Positions 1-8,544 of a stretch of DNA of 64,000 nt are shown piece after piece. The stretch's first letter is position 1. Each line of letters starts with the position of its first letter. The notes under the pieces are model-generated. The model was given only the letters and a program-made list of their open reading frames with translations, was not told where the DNA came from and did not search any database. Both the position numbers and the translations under genes were made by a program. The stretch is from Alphaproteobacteria bacterium (GTDB taxonomy: Bacteria > Pseudomonadota > Alphaproteobacteria > Micropepsales > Micropepsaceae), in the NCBI GenBank assembly GCA_947462105.1, contig CANHNJ010000008.1:29676-93675 (forward strand). Direction: 5' to 3'.

Positions 1-69
1 CTGCTGGCCTTTGCCAGCGTGCTGGGCCTAGCCTACAAGAAGGTCAAGGGCGAGTACGCGCTGAAATAA
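1..69 (+). CDS. C-terminal end of a membrane protein, possibly cytochrome c1
   Basis: Only the last 22 codons and a TAA stop lie in the window. They encode a hydrophobic stretch (LLAFASVLGLAY) followed by a basic tail (KKVKGEYALK), the shape of a C-terminal membrane anchor with its end in the cytoplasm. Cytochrome c1 of the bc1 complex ends this way, and in several alphaproteobacteria the bc1 operon lies just upstream of mtnP/apt, so petC is a reasonable guess. Too little sequence is present to confirm the family; any single-anchor membrane protein would fit. Confidence 0.4.
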   Translation: MLAFASVLGLAYKKVKGEYALK

Positions 70-245
70 AATGCCATCCCGCGCAGGCGGCGATGCAGTG
101 ATGCAAGGCGCGGATAACCTCCGCGCCTTGTTTTTTGGACGCGCGGTCTGGCGCGAACCGCTTCTCACTTCGCGGGACCGACGCTCCTTGTTTGCTTTGG
201 GGGGTGTGTTAAAACGCCCCGCAACCTCCCAGCCCCTGAAGAATC

Positions 246-1121
246 ATGGCCCGGACAGTTCTCGGAATCATCGGCGGTTCCGGCGTCTATGACATCGAGG
301 GCCTGGAAAATGCCCGCTGGCAGGCCGTCGCCAGCCCGTGGGGCGAACCCTCCGACCAGCTCCTTACCGGCACGCTGCACGGCGTCGATATGGTCTTCCT
401 GCCGCGCCATGGCCGCGGCCACATCCAGACCCCCAGCAGCATCAATTATCGCGCCAATATCGACGCCCTCAAACGCATCGGCGTCACCGACGTTATTTCG
501 GTCTCAGCCTGCGGCTCGCTGAAGGAAGAGCTGCCGCCCGGCACATTCCTGATGGCCGACCAGTTCATCGACCGCACCTTCGGGAGGCAGACCAGCTTTT
601 TCGGCCCCGGCTTCGTGGCGCATGTGCCGATGGCGCATCCGGTCTGCCCGCGCCTGTCCGATGCGCTGACGCTGGCAGCGCGTGAGCAGAAGATCAGCCA
701 CGACCAGGGCGGCACCCACATCACCATCGAAGGTCCGCAATTCTCCACCATGGCGGAAAGCGAACTCTATCGCGCCTGGGGCTGCAGCGTCATCGGCATG
801 ACGGCGATGCCGGAAGTCAAACTGGCCCGCGAGGCCGAGCTACCCTATGCCATCGTCGCCATGGTGACCGACTATGACTGCTGGCACCCCGATCATGACA
901 GCGTCACCGTCGATGCCGTTGTGAAAGTGATGAAGGGCAATGGCGCCAATGCCCGCAAACTGATCGCCGCCGTGGCGGTCAAGCTGGGACCGGAACGCAC
1001 ACCTTCGCCGCTGGGCGTGGAAACCATGCTCGACATGGCGGTGATGACGGCGCCGGAAAAGCGCGATCCTATACTGATGACGAAACTCGACGCGGTCGCT
1101 GGCCGCATCCTCAAAAAGTAA
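246..1121 (+). CDS. mtnP: S-methyl-5'-thioadenosine phosphorylase
   Basis: This 291-residue cytosolic enzyme phosphorolyses methylthioadenosine to adenine and 5-methylthioribose-1-phosphate. The N-terminal [10 protein letters not shown] phosphate-binding loop, RHGRGH, the INYRAN segment and a late [12 protein letters not shown] motif are the standard PNP/MTAP family-2 signature, and the length is normal. The ATG at 246 starts directly at the conserved N-terminus. It is first of five same-strand genes with gaps of 1-16 bases, so MTA breakdown is coupled to adenine recovery (apt) and methylthioribose-phosphate use (mtnA and the aldolase). A broader purine nucleoside specificity cannot be excluded by eye, but the mtnA neighbour favours MTA. 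Confidence 0.95.
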   Translation: MARTVLGIIGGSGVYDIEGLENARWQAVASPWGEPSDQLLTGTLHGVDMVFLPRHGRGHIQTPSSINYRANIDALKRIGVTDVISVSACGSLKEELPPGTFLMADQFIDRTFGRQTSFFGPGFVAHVPMAHPVCPRLSDALTLAAREQKISHDQGGTHITIEGPQFSTMAESELYRAWGCSVIGMTAMPEVKLAREAELPYAIVAMVTDYDCWHPDHDSVTVDAVVKVMKGNGANARKLIAAVAVKLGPERTPSPLGVETMLDMAVMTAPEKRDPILMTKLDAVAGRILKK

Positions 1122-1134
1122 GCGGAGCAGCATC

Positions 1135-1662
1135 ATGGATTTCAAGGACGCCATCCGCACCATCCCGAACTATCCCAAGGACGGGATCATGTTCCGGGAT
1201 ATCACCACGCTCCTGGGCAATCCGCGCGCTTTCCGCCGCGCGGTGGACGAGCTGGTGCAGCCCTGGGCCGGTATCAAGGTCGACAAGGTGGCGGGGCTGG
1301 AAGCGCGTGGCTTCATCCTGGGTGGCGCCGTGGCGCACCAGCTTTCCACCGGCTTCGTGCCGATCCGCAAGAAGGGCAAGCTGCCCTTCAGTGTGATCGG
1401 CGAGGATTACGCGCTGGAATATGGCCAGGACCGGGTCGAAATCCACACCGACGCGATCAAGCCGGGCGACAATGTCCTGCTGATCGACGACCTGATCGCC
1501 ACCGGTGGCACGGCGCTGGCGGGCATCCGGCTGATGGAGCGGGCGGGCGCCAAGGTGATCGGCTGTTCCTTCGTCATCGATCTGCCGGAACTGGGCGGCG
1601 CCGACAGGCTTCGCGCCGGCGGCCATCAGGTTCATTCGCTCGTGGCGTTTGAAGGTCACTGA
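1135..1662 (+). CDS. apt: adenine phosphoribosyltransferase
   Basis: This 175-residue enzyme converts adenine plus PRPP to AMP. The PRPP-binding motif [14 protein letters not shown] lies near residues 120-133, and the N-terminal [18 protein letters not shown] segment is typical of Apt. It begins 13 bases after mtnP, preceded by a purine-rich Shine-Dalgarno-like stretch (AGCGGAG). Its place directly after mtnP means adenine released from methylthioadenosine can be recaptured at once, a common pairing in bacteria. Confidence 0.96.
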   Translation: MDFKDAIRTIPNYPKDGIMFRDITTLLGNPRAFRRAVDELVQPWAGIKVDKVAGLEARGFILGGAVAHQLSTGFVPIRKKGKLPFSVIGEDYALEYGQDRVEIHTDAIKPGDNVLLIDDLIATGGTALAGIRLMERAGAKVIGCSFVIDLPELGGADRLRAGGHQVHSLVAFEGH

Positions 1663-1664
1663 CC

Positions 1665-2261
1665 TTGAAGCTCTATTCGAACACCGCTTCGCCGTTTGGC
1701 CGCAAGTGCAAGGTGATTGCGCACGAGCTTGGTGTGAAGCTGGAAATCATCCGCACCTTGCCGGTACAGGACCCGGAATTTCGCCGCGTCAATCCGCTGG
1801 GCAAGATTCCCGCGCTGGTGCTGGATGACGGCTCGGTGCTCTTCGACTCTCCGGTGATCTGCGAATATCTGGACCGCAAAGGCGGCGGCAAATTCTTCCC
1901 CGCCGACACGATCTGGAAGGCCGCCACCAACCGCTGGAAATCGCTGGGGTTGCAGGCGTTGGGCGACGGCATTTCCGACGCTGCCGTGGCGTATGTGATG
2001 CTGGGCCGCGAGCCCACGCCGCCGGAAGCCACCCGCGCCCGCCAACTGGCGGCGATCGAGGCCGGGCTGGACGCGGCGGAGCGCGCGAAGCTTCAGGACC
2101 CAGCCACCATTGGCGAAATCAGCATCGCCTGTGCCCTGGGCTATGTCGAATTCCGCTTCCCGGAGCTTGATTGGAAGAGTTCCCGCCCAAAATTGGCAGC
2201 GTGGTACGCGCAGTTCTCGCAGCGGCCCTCCATGCTGGCGACGATTGCGGCCCAGCCTTAG
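1665..2261 (+). CDS. glutathione S-transferase family protein
   Basis: A 198-residue protein with a thioredoxin-like N-terminal domain (MKLYSNTASPFGRKCKV, cis-proline in KIPALV near residue 47, the glutathione gamma-glutamyl-binding DS pair in LFDSPVICEYL) and an alpha-helical C-terminal domain. It starts with TTG only two bases after the apt stop, so it is translationally coupled. GST function is supported by motifs, but the substrate is unknown. Its position between apt and mtnA suggests a link to methylthio-sugar metabolism, for example trapping a reactive aldehyde; that is inference from context only. Confidence 0.85.
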   Translation: MKLYSNTASPFGRKCKVIAHELGVKLEIIRTLPVQDPEFRRVNPLGKIPALVLDDGSVLFDSPVICEYLDRKGGGKFFPADTIWKAATNRWKSLGLQALGDGISDAAVAYVMLGREPTPPEATRARQLAAIEAGLDAAERAKLQDPATIGEISIACALGYVEFRFPELDWKSSRPKLAAWYAQFSQRPSMLATIAAQP

Positions 2262-2277
2262 AGACGGGTGGCGTAGA

Positions 2278-3363
2278 ATGAAAATCAACGGCAAGCATTA
2301 CCGCTCGGTCTGGGCCATCGGCGAAGATGCCTTTGGCATTATCGATCAGACCAAACTGCCACATGCCTTCGTCACCATGACCATCCGTACCCCGGACGAG
2401 GCGGCGCATGCCATCGTCGCGATGCAGACCCGCGGCGCGCCGCTGATTGGCGCAGTGGGTGCCTATGGCCTGGCGCTGGCGGTGCGCGACGACGCCTCCG
2501 ACGACGCCGTTAACAGGATGGTGGAGATGCTGGCGGAAACCCGGCCCACCGCCATCAACCTGAAATGGGCGCTGTGGCGCATGCGTGGCGCGCTGTTGAA
2601 CCAGCCTCATGGCAAGCGGGTGCAGCTTGCCTGGGAAGAGGCGCAGAAGATCGCTGACGAAGACGTGGCGATGAGCGAAGCCATCGGTGCCAACGGCCTG
2701 AAGATCATCCAGGACATCGCGGCGAAAAAGCCGGGCGAGACGGTCAACATTCTGACCCATTGCAATGCCGGCTGGCTGGCGACGGTGGATTACGGCACCG
2801 CGCTGGCGCCGATCTACATGGCGCATGACGCGGGCATCAAGCTGCATGTCTGGGTGGACGAAACCCGTCCACGCAACCAGGGCGCGGCGCTGACGGCGTT
2901 CGAGCTGGCCAGCCACGGCGTGCCACATGCCATCCTGGTCGATAATGCCGGCGGCCATTTCATGCAGGCGGGGCAGGTGGACATGGTGATCGTCGGCACC
3001 GACCGCGTCACCGCCAATGGCGATGTCGCCAACAAGATCGGCACCTACCTGAAGGCGCTGGCGGCGCGGGATAACGGCATTCCCTTCTATGTGGCGCTGC
3101 CGTCTTCGACCATCGACTGGACGCTGGAATCAGGCCGCGACATTCCCATCGAGGAGCGCTCTTCCGATGAAGTGCTGAAAATGTCGGGCCGCCTGCCGGA
3201 CGGTTCCGTGACCATCGTGGAAATCGCCGCCCCTGGTTCGGGCGCGGCCAATCCTGGCTTCGACGTGACGCCGTCGCGGCTGGTCACCGGCTTCATCACC
3301 GAACGCGGCACTTGCGCCGCCACCCCCGAAGGCTTGCGTAGCCTGTTTCCGGAAGAGAAATAG
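2278..3363 (+). CDS. mtnA: S-methyl-5-thioribose-1-phosphate isomerase
   Basis: A 361-residue aldose-ketose isomerase of the eIF2B-like family that converts methylthioribose-1-phosphate to methylthioribulose-1-phosphate. Visible are RGAPLIGA (about 52-59), the catalytic cysteine in THCNAGW (Cys162), DETRPRNQGA (about 194-203), the catalytic aspartate in GTDRVTANGDVANKIGT (Asp242) and the C-terminal domain. The reading frame stays open upstream, but the ATG at 2278 (MKINGKHYRS) matches the family start and lies 16 bases after the GST stop. The next gene follows after one base. MtnP plus MtnA also serve 5'-deoxyadenosine disposal in some bacteria. Confidence 0.95.
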   Translation: MKINGKHYRSVWAIGEDAFGIIDQTKLPHAFVTMTIRTPDEAAHAIVAMQTRGAPLIGAVGAYGLALAVRDDASDDAVNRMVEMLAETRPTAINLKWALWRMRGALLNQPHGKRVQLAWEEAQKIADEDVAMSEAIGANGLKIIQDIAAKKPGETVNILTHCNAGWLATVDYGTALAPIYMAHDAGIKLHVWVDETRPRNQGAALTAFELASHGVPHAILVDNAGGHFMQAGQVDMVIVGTDRVTANGDVANKIGTYLKALAARDNGIPFYVALPSSTIDWTLESGRDIPIEERSSDEVLKMSGRLPDGSVTIVEIAAPGSGAANPGFDVTPSRLVTGFITERGTCAATPEGLRSLFPEEK

Positions 3364-3364
3364 G

Positions 3365-5422
3365 ATGCAAAGCCGCTGGTCCGATGCGGAAGCCCGCCAA
3401 TATGTCGCTGACTATGCTGCGAAGGGTGTGAACGAGGATCTGGCGCTGCGTGTCTATACCACCCGGCTGCTGGGGCGCGATCCGGCGCTGGTGCTGCATG
3501 GCGGCGGCAATACCTCGGTGAAGACCACCGTTCCCGACATGCTGGGCGATGCGGTGCCGGTGCTGTGCGTGAAGGGCAGCGGCTGGGACATGGGCGAGAT
3601 CGAACCTGCGGGTCTTCCGGCGGTGCGACTGGAGCCCCTGCGCCGCTTGCGGACGCTGAACGCCCTGTCCGACGAAGACATGGTCAACCAGCAGCGCATC
3701 AACCTGCTGGATGCGGCCGCACCCAATCCGTCGGTGGAAACACTCCTGCACGCCTTCCTGCCCAACAAATATATCGACCATGTCCATTCCACCGCCGTGC
3801 TGGCCCTGATTGACCAGTCGGATGGCGAGGCGCTGGCCCGCGCCGTCTATGGCGAGCGCGTCGCCTATGTGCCTTACGTCATGCCGGGTTTCGCGCTGGC
3901 CAAGGCCGTGGCCGATGTCTTCGACAAGCATCCCAAGGTCGAGGGGCTGGTGCTGCTGCAGCATGGCATCTTCACCATGGGCGACACCGCCGAGCAGGCG
4001 TACGGCCGCATGATTGAATTTGTGACGCTGGCAGAAGAGCGTCTGCAGCAGAACCGCAAGGCGCTGGCGCCGGCAGTATTGCCATCGGCGCTGGCGAAGC
4101 TGCCGGACATTGCGCCGATCCTGCGCGGCATGATTGCAATTCAGAAGGATGCCAATGCGGGCACCGCCAAGCGGCAGATACTGGAATTCCGCACCACTCC
4201 GGCGATCCTGGCCTATGTGAACGGCAAGGATGTCGCCCGCTACAGCCAGGTCGGCGTGGTGACGCCGGACCACACCATCCGCACCAAGAACTGGCCGCTG
4301 CTGGTGCCCGCGCCGGAAGCCGGAAAGCTGGGCGCTTGGGCCGTCGATGTGAAGGCGGCGTTGGACGTCTATGTGGCGCGCTATCACGCTTATTTTGCGG
4401 CCAACAATGCGAAAAGCCCGCTCAAGAAGACCGAACTGGATGCAGCGCCGCGTGTCATCTTGGTGCCGGGCATCGGCCTGTTCGGCGCTGGCGCATCGGC
4501 CAAGGATGCAGGCGTTGCCGCCGACATCGCTGAAAACACCGTGCAGGTCATCACTGACGCCGAGGCCATCGGTGAATATCGCCCCATCGACGAATACGAC
4601 ATGTTCGAGATGGAATACTGGTCGCTGGAACAGGCCAAGCTGGGCAAGACGGCGGAAAAGCCGCTGGCCCGGCAGGTCGCGGTTATCACCGGCGGCGCTT
4701 CCGGCATTGGCCTGGCAACCGCGAAGGCGATGGCAAAACAGGGCGCGGAAGTTGTCGTGCTGGACCGTTACGTGCAAGCCGCCCAGGCGGCGGCGAAGGC
4801 GATTGGGGCCACGGCGCTCGGCATTGCCTGCGATGTCACCGATGCGGCTTCGGTTAAGGTGGCTTTCGACGCCGTGGTCTCGAAGTTCGGCGGCGTCGAT
4901 ATCGTCGTCTCCAATGCGGGCGCGGCCTGGCAGGGCACCATTGGCACGGTAGATGACGAGACGTTGCGCAAATCGTTCGAGCTGAATTTCTGGGCGCACC
5001 AGTCGGTGGCGCAGAACGCCACCCGCATCATGCTGCAGCAAGGCACCTTTGGCTGCCTGCTGTTCAATACGTCGAAGCAGGCTGTCAATCCGGGCAAGGA
5101 ATTCGGGCCTTATGGCCTGCCCAAGGCGGCGACCCTCTTCCTGGTCAAGCAATATGCGCTCGATCACGGCAAGGATGGCATCCGCTCCAACGCAGTCAAT
5201 GCCGACCGCATCCGCAGCGGACTTCTCACCGACGAGATGGTGGCCCAGCGGTCTGCAGTGCGCGGCGTGTCCGAAGCCGACTATATGGCGGGCAATCTGC
5301 TGAAGCGCGAAGTCACCGCTGATGACGTGGCCGATGCCTTCGTCTATCTCGCCACTGCGTCCAAGACCACGGCGGCGGTTGTCACCGTCGATGGCGGTAA
5401 CATCGAAGCTTCTCTTCGCTAA
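3365..5422 (+). CDS. class II aldolase / short-chain dehydrogenase fusion protein
   Basis: A 685-residue two-domain enzyme. Residues 1 to about 430 form a class II (zinc) aldolase domain: HGGGNTS (45-51) binds phosphate, Glu125 is a catalytic candidate, and His139, His141 (DHVHST) and His200 (LQHG) are the expected metal ligands. Residues 435-685 form an SDR domain with TGGASGIG (442-449), Ser570, Tyr583 and Lys587 (YGLPK), and a C-terminal VDGGNI. This architecture is annotated as rhamnulose-phosphate aldolase/alcohol dehydrogenase, where the aldolase yields DHAP plus an aldehyde and the SDR oxidises or reduces it. Here it starts one base after mtnA with no rhamnose genes nearby, so methylthioribulose-1-phosphate is a likely substrate (inference). 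Confidence 0.88.
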   Translation: MQSRWSDAEARQYVADYAAKGVNEDLALRVYTTRLLGRDPALVLHGGGNTSVKTTVPDMLGDAVPVLCVKGSGWDMGEIEPAGLPAVRLEPLRRLRTLNALSDEDMVNQQRINLLDAAAPNPSVETLLHAFLPNKYIDHVHSTAVLALIDQSDGEALARAVYGERVAYVPYVMPGFALAKAVADVFDKHPKVEGLVLLQHGIFTMGDTAEQAYGRMIEFVTLAEERLQQNRKALAPAVLPSALAKLPDIAPILRGMIAIQKDANAGTAKRQILEFRTTPAILAYVNGKDVARYSQVGVVTPDHTIRTKNWPLLVPAPEAGKLGAWAVDVKAALDVYVARYHAYFAANNAKSPLKKTELDAAPRVILVPGIGLFGAGASAKDAGVAADIAENTVQVITDAEAIGEYRPIDEYDMFEMEYWSLEQAKLGKTAEKPLARQVAVITGGASGIGLATAKAMAKQGAEVVVLDRYVQAAQAAAKAIGATALGIACDVTDAASVKVAFDAVVSKFGGVDIVVSNAGAAWQGTIGTVDDETLRKSFELNFWAHQSVAQNATRIMLQQGTFGCLLFNTSKQAVNPGKEFGPYGLPKAATLFLVKQYALDHGKDGIRSNAVNADRIRSGLLTDEMVAQRSAVRGVSEADYMAGNLLKREVTADDVADAFVYLATASKTTAAVVTVDGGNIEASLR

Positions 5423-5449
5423 CACGGCGCAAAAGGCGCGCCCCGGAAA

Positions 5450-6547
5450 TTACGTATTAAACCGGAAGTGCATGACGTCGCCATCGGCGACGACATATTC
5501 CTTGCCTTCCAGCCGGAACTTGCCCGCCTCGCGCGCGCCCGCTTCGCCCTTGCCCGCGACATAGTCGGGATAGGCGATGGTTTCGGCGCGGATATAGCCC
5601 TTCTCGAAATCGGTATGGATCACGCCCGCCGCCTGTGGCCCCTTGGAGCCGCGCGTCACGGTCCAGGCACGGGCCTCCTTCGGCCCCACGGTGAAGAAGG
5701 TCAGCAGGCCCAGCAATTCGTAACCGGCGCGGATCAGCTTGTTCAGGCCGGGTTCTTCCAGCCCCAGCGATTCCAGGAAATCGCCGCGTTCGGCGGCGGG
5801 CATCTGGGCGATCTCTTCCTCGATCTTGGCCGAGGTCACCACGCTGTGGGCGCCTTGCGACTTGGCCATCGCTTCAGCGCGGGCGGAAATGGAATTGCCG
5901 CTGGCGGCGGAGCCTTCCTCGACATTCAGCACATACAGAACCGGCTTAGCCGTCATCAGGCCAAGCTGCGAATAGGGCGCGCGCTCTTCCGGGGCCAGTT
6001 CGGCCACGCGCGCGGGTTTGCCGTCACGCAGCAGCACCAGCGCCTTGGTCATCAGAGCCAGCGCTTCTTTGGCTTCCTTCTCGCCGCTATTGGCTTTCTT
6101 CTCCAGCGGTTTCACGCGCTTTTCCAGGCTGTCCAGGTCGGCCAGCATCAGCTCGGTTTCCACCGTCTCGGCATCGGCGATGGGGTCGATCTTGTTTTCG
6201 ACGTGGGTGATGTCGTCATCCTCGAAGCAACGCAGCACGTGCACCACCGCATCGACCTCGCGGATATTGGCGAGGAACTGGTTGCCCAGGCCTTCGCCCT
6301 TGGAGGCGCCGCGCACCAGGCCCGCGATATCGACGAAGGTGATGCGGGTGGGGATGATCTCCTGCGAACCGGCGATTCCGGCCAGCGTTTCCAGCCGGGG
6401 ATCGGGCACCGCCACGTCGCCGACATTTGGTTCAATCGTGCAAAATGGATAGTTGGCCGCCTGCGCCGCCGCCGTCTGGGTCAGGGCGTTGAACAGAGTG
6501 GACTTGCCGACATTGGGCAGCCCCACGATTCCGCATTTGAAGCCCAT
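5450..6547 (-). CDS. ychF: redox-regulated ATPase YchF (Obg/OLA1 family)
   Basis: A 365-residue P-loop protein of the Obg-related family, an ATPase associated with ribosomes and stress responses. GLPNVGKSTLF near residues 9-19 is Walker A, DIAGLVRGASKGEGLGNQFL is the G3/switch II region, and the C-terminal TGS-like domain (FTVGPKEARAW through AGKFRLEGKEY) is complete. The ATG overlaps the pth stop by one base (TAATG), giving a coupled pth-ychF pair, an order common in bacteria. It converges with the aldolase gene across 27 bases without a clear terminator. Confidence 0.96.
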   Translation of the reverse strand: MGFKCGIVGLPNVGKSTLFNALTQTAAAQAANYPFCTIEPNVGDVAVPDPRLETLAGIAGSQEIIPTRITFVDIAGLVRGASKGEGLGNQFLANIREVDAVVHVLRCFEDDDITHVENKIDPIADAETVETELMLADLDSLEKRVKPLEKKANSGEKEAKEALALMTKALVLLRDGKPARVAELAPEERAPYSQLGLMTAKPVLYVLNVEEGSAASGNSISARAEAMAKSQGAHSVVTSAKIEEEIAQMPAAERGDFLESLGLEEPGLNKLIRAGYELLGLLTFFTVGPKEARAWTVTRGSKGPQAAGVIHTDFEKGYIRAETIAYPDYVAGKGEAGAREAGKFRLEGKEYVVADGDVMHFRFNT

Positions 6548-7161
6548 TACTCTTTTTCTTTCTTCGGTGGCTTGTCTGATTTTGGGGGCGCCGTCAGCAG
6601 CGCCACCTTGCTCATGAACCCGGTATCGTCATCGCGCGCCAGCAGCGGGGCGGCCTGCACCATCGCGTCCACCAGCGGCTTCAGCCAGTCGATGTCGTCG
6701 CGATCGAAATTCGCCAGCACATGGTTCGTCACCAGGTGCTTTTCGCCGGGATGGCCAACCCCCAGTCGCACCCGGCGATAGTCCGGCCCCAGCGTCGCAG
6801 TGATGGAGCGTAGGCCATTCTGCCCGGCATCGCCGCCGCCGGTCTTCACTTTCACCTTGCCGGGTTCCAGGTCGATCTCGTCATGGATCACCACCAGCGA
6901 TGTCAGTGGCAGCTTGTAGAAGCGCAGCACCGGGCCGACGCTGTCGCCCGACAGGTTCATGAAGGTCTGCGGCTTGAGCAGGTAGGTCTTGCGCCCGTCC
7001 AGCAGGCCTTCGCTGAGCAGTCCGTCGAATTTGGTCTTCCACGGCCCGAAACGATGCGCGGCGTGGATTTCGTCCACGACGATGAAGCCGGCATTGTGCC
7101 GGTTCTTCGCATATTGCGAACCAGGGTTGCCCAATCCGGCGATAAGGAGAGGCGTATCCAT
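6547..7161 (-). CDS. pth: peptidyl-tRNA hydrolase
   Basis: A 204-residue enzyme that cleaves the ester bond of peptidyl-tRNAs dropped from ribosomes. The N-terminus reads LIAGLGNPGSQYAKNRHNAG, with Asn12 and catalytic His22; FMNLSG and the HDEIDL aspartate segment follow, then GHPGEKHLVTNHVL. The tail beyond residue 185 is charged and lysine-rich (PPKSDKPPKKEKE), a variable extension. It sits 33 bases after rplY, and the rplY-pth-ychF order is a conserved translation cluster. Confidence 0.96.
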   Translation of the reverse strand: MDTPLLIAGLGNPGSQYAKNRHNAGFIVVDEIHAAHRFGPWKTKFDGLLSEGLLDGRKTYLLKPQTFMNLSGDSVGPVLRFYKLPLTSLVVIHDEIDLEPGKVKVKTGGGDAGQNGLRSITATLGPDYRRVRLGVGHPGEKHLVTNHVLANFDRDDIDWLKPLVDAMVQAAPLLARDDDTGFMSKVALLTAPPKSDKPPKKEKE

Positions 7162-7194
7162 GACGGAGACGCCTCCCCGAAGCGCCAGGACTTC

Positions 7195-7926
7195 TTACTT
7201 CTTCGCCGCGGGCTTGGCGGCAGCAGCCGGAGCGGCCTTGGCGCCAGCAGCGGGCGCCTTGGCACCAGCGGCAGGCGCGGCGGCGGCACCAGCGGCAGGC
7301 GCGGCTTCGGCAGCCGGGCCATCACCACCGGAGGCGGCGGCCTTCTGCTCTTCACGCACCGTGCTCGAGGCGACGATGGACGCGACGGTGAAGTCGCGGC
7401 CGCGGATCACGGGCTTGGCGCCTTCCGGCAGGCTCACGGCCGAGATATGCACGGTTTCGGCGATATCCAGCTTGGAGATGTCGACGATGATCTCGGTGGG
7501 AATGTGATCGGCCGGACAGATCAACTCGATCTTGTGGCGCACGATGTTCAGCACACCACCCTTCTTCAGGCCGGGCGACTCGCCCTGGCCCTTGAAGTGG
7601 ACGGGAATTTCGATGCGCACGCTGGCGCCCTGCGCCAGGCGCAGGAAGTCGACATGCACGGGGCGGTCCGAAACCGGGTCGAGCTGGACCTGGCGCGGGA
7701 TCACGCGGGTCTTCTTGCCGCCTTCATTCAGCATCAGCAGGCTGGTCAGGAAGGCGCCCTTCTCGATGGCGCGCTCCAGCGAGCGGGCGTCCACGGTGAT
7801 GGTCTGGGGCTGGCTCTCGCCGCCATAGATGATGGCGGGGACGAGGCCCTTCAGGCGGGCCTGGTAGGCCGGGCCCTTGCCCTTGTTGGCACGGGACTCG
7901 AAAGCAAGTTCTTGAATCTGCGTCAT
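7195..7926 (-). CDS. rplY: 50S ribosomal protein L25 (Ctc/TL5 family)
   Basis: A 243-residue long form of L25, which binds 5S rRNA. The N-terminal L25 domain (LAFESRANKGKGPAYQARL, GLVPAIIYG) is followed by the TL5-type beta domain. The C-terminal 50 or so residues are a low-complexity tail of repeated PAAGA and AAP units ending in AKPAAKK. The frame is open upstream, but MTQIQELAF at 7926, preceded by AGAGGAG, is the family start. It is first of rplY-pth-ychF. Confidence 0.94.
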   Translation of the reverse strand: MTQIQELAFESRANKGKGPAYQARLKGLVPAIIYGGESQPQTITVDARSLERAIEKGAFLTSLLMLNEGGKKTRVIPRQVQLDPVSDRPVHVDFLRLAQGASVRIEIPVHFKGQGESPGLKKGGVLNIVRHKIELICPADHIPTEIIVDISKLDIAETVHISAVSLPEGAKPVIRGRDFTVASIVASSTVREEQKAAASGGDGPAAEAAPAAGAAAAPAAGAKAPAAGAKAAPAAAAKPAAKK

Positions 7927-8056
7927 TTTTCCGCTCCTCTGGTTTCCAGACGCCGAAAGGCGCCCCGAAAAGACGCGCGGTGTGTAGCGGATGGGCCCCC
8001 CAAAGACAATCCTGCCGCTTGCCCCTAAGCTGGCGGCCTCGTTGAGGGGAGGGGGC

Positions 8057-8449
8057 ATGCAATATCTCGGTATTCCGGCTGCGGCCGTGGCGGCGTGGCT
8101 GATCGGCGCGGTCTATTACACTGCGCTGGGCAAGGCCTATCAGGCGGCGTTGGGCCAGAACCCCGACGACTGCAAGGACAAGAAGATGCCGCTGACGCCG
8201 CTGCTGGTCTGCTTGGGGGCGGAACTGGTGATGGCGATTGCCTTTGCCTACATCCTGCCGCGCATGAGCGTGGTGGGCTGGAACTGGGGCGCGATGGTGG
8301 GCTTCTATATCGGCATCGGCGTCATCGTGCCGACCACGGTGGTGAACAACATCTTCCCCGGCCGCAATTCGCGCCTGTCGCTGATCGACGGCGCGCACTG
8401 GGTGGGCGTTGCCACCATCATTGGCACCGTGACGGGACTATTTGCTTAA
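8057..8449 (+). CDS. DUF1761-type small membrane protein
   Basis: A 130-residue integral membrane protein with about four hydrophobic segments. The N-terminal helix carries AVAAWLIGAVYYTALGKAY, the pattern seen in DUF1761 proteins, whose function is unknown. The ATG at 8057 follows a strong purine-rich ribosome site (GAGGGGAGGGGG); the frame extends further upstream but without family similarity. It lies alone between rplY and prs on the opposite strand. Confidence 0.75.
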   Translation: MQYLGIPAAAVAAWLIGAVYYTALGKAYQAALGQNPDDCKDKKMPLTPLLVCLGAELVMAIAFAYILPRMSVVGWNWGAMVGFYIGIGVIVPTTVVNNIFPGRNSRLSLIDGAHWVGVATIIGTVTGLFA

Positions 8450-8544
8450 ACTTGAGTTCGTCGCGCCATCGCTCACGTACGTCTTGTACGCATCGTTCCT
8501 GCTCACGCCACAAAATGCTGCGCGCGCCCGTTGGCGAGCGTGAA

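Noticed and set aside
3296..5425. 709-codon open frame on the minus strand opposite the aldolase/SDR gene
   Set aside because: It mirrors the GC-rich coding gene, is rich in His/Arg/Gly/Gln with no domain, and has no ribosome site; the plus-strand protein has full catalytic motifs.
8450..8544. Possible small RNA or terminator after prs, with a CGTACGTCTTGTACG inverted repeat
   Set aside because: The stem is short and imperfect and no U-run follows on either strand.
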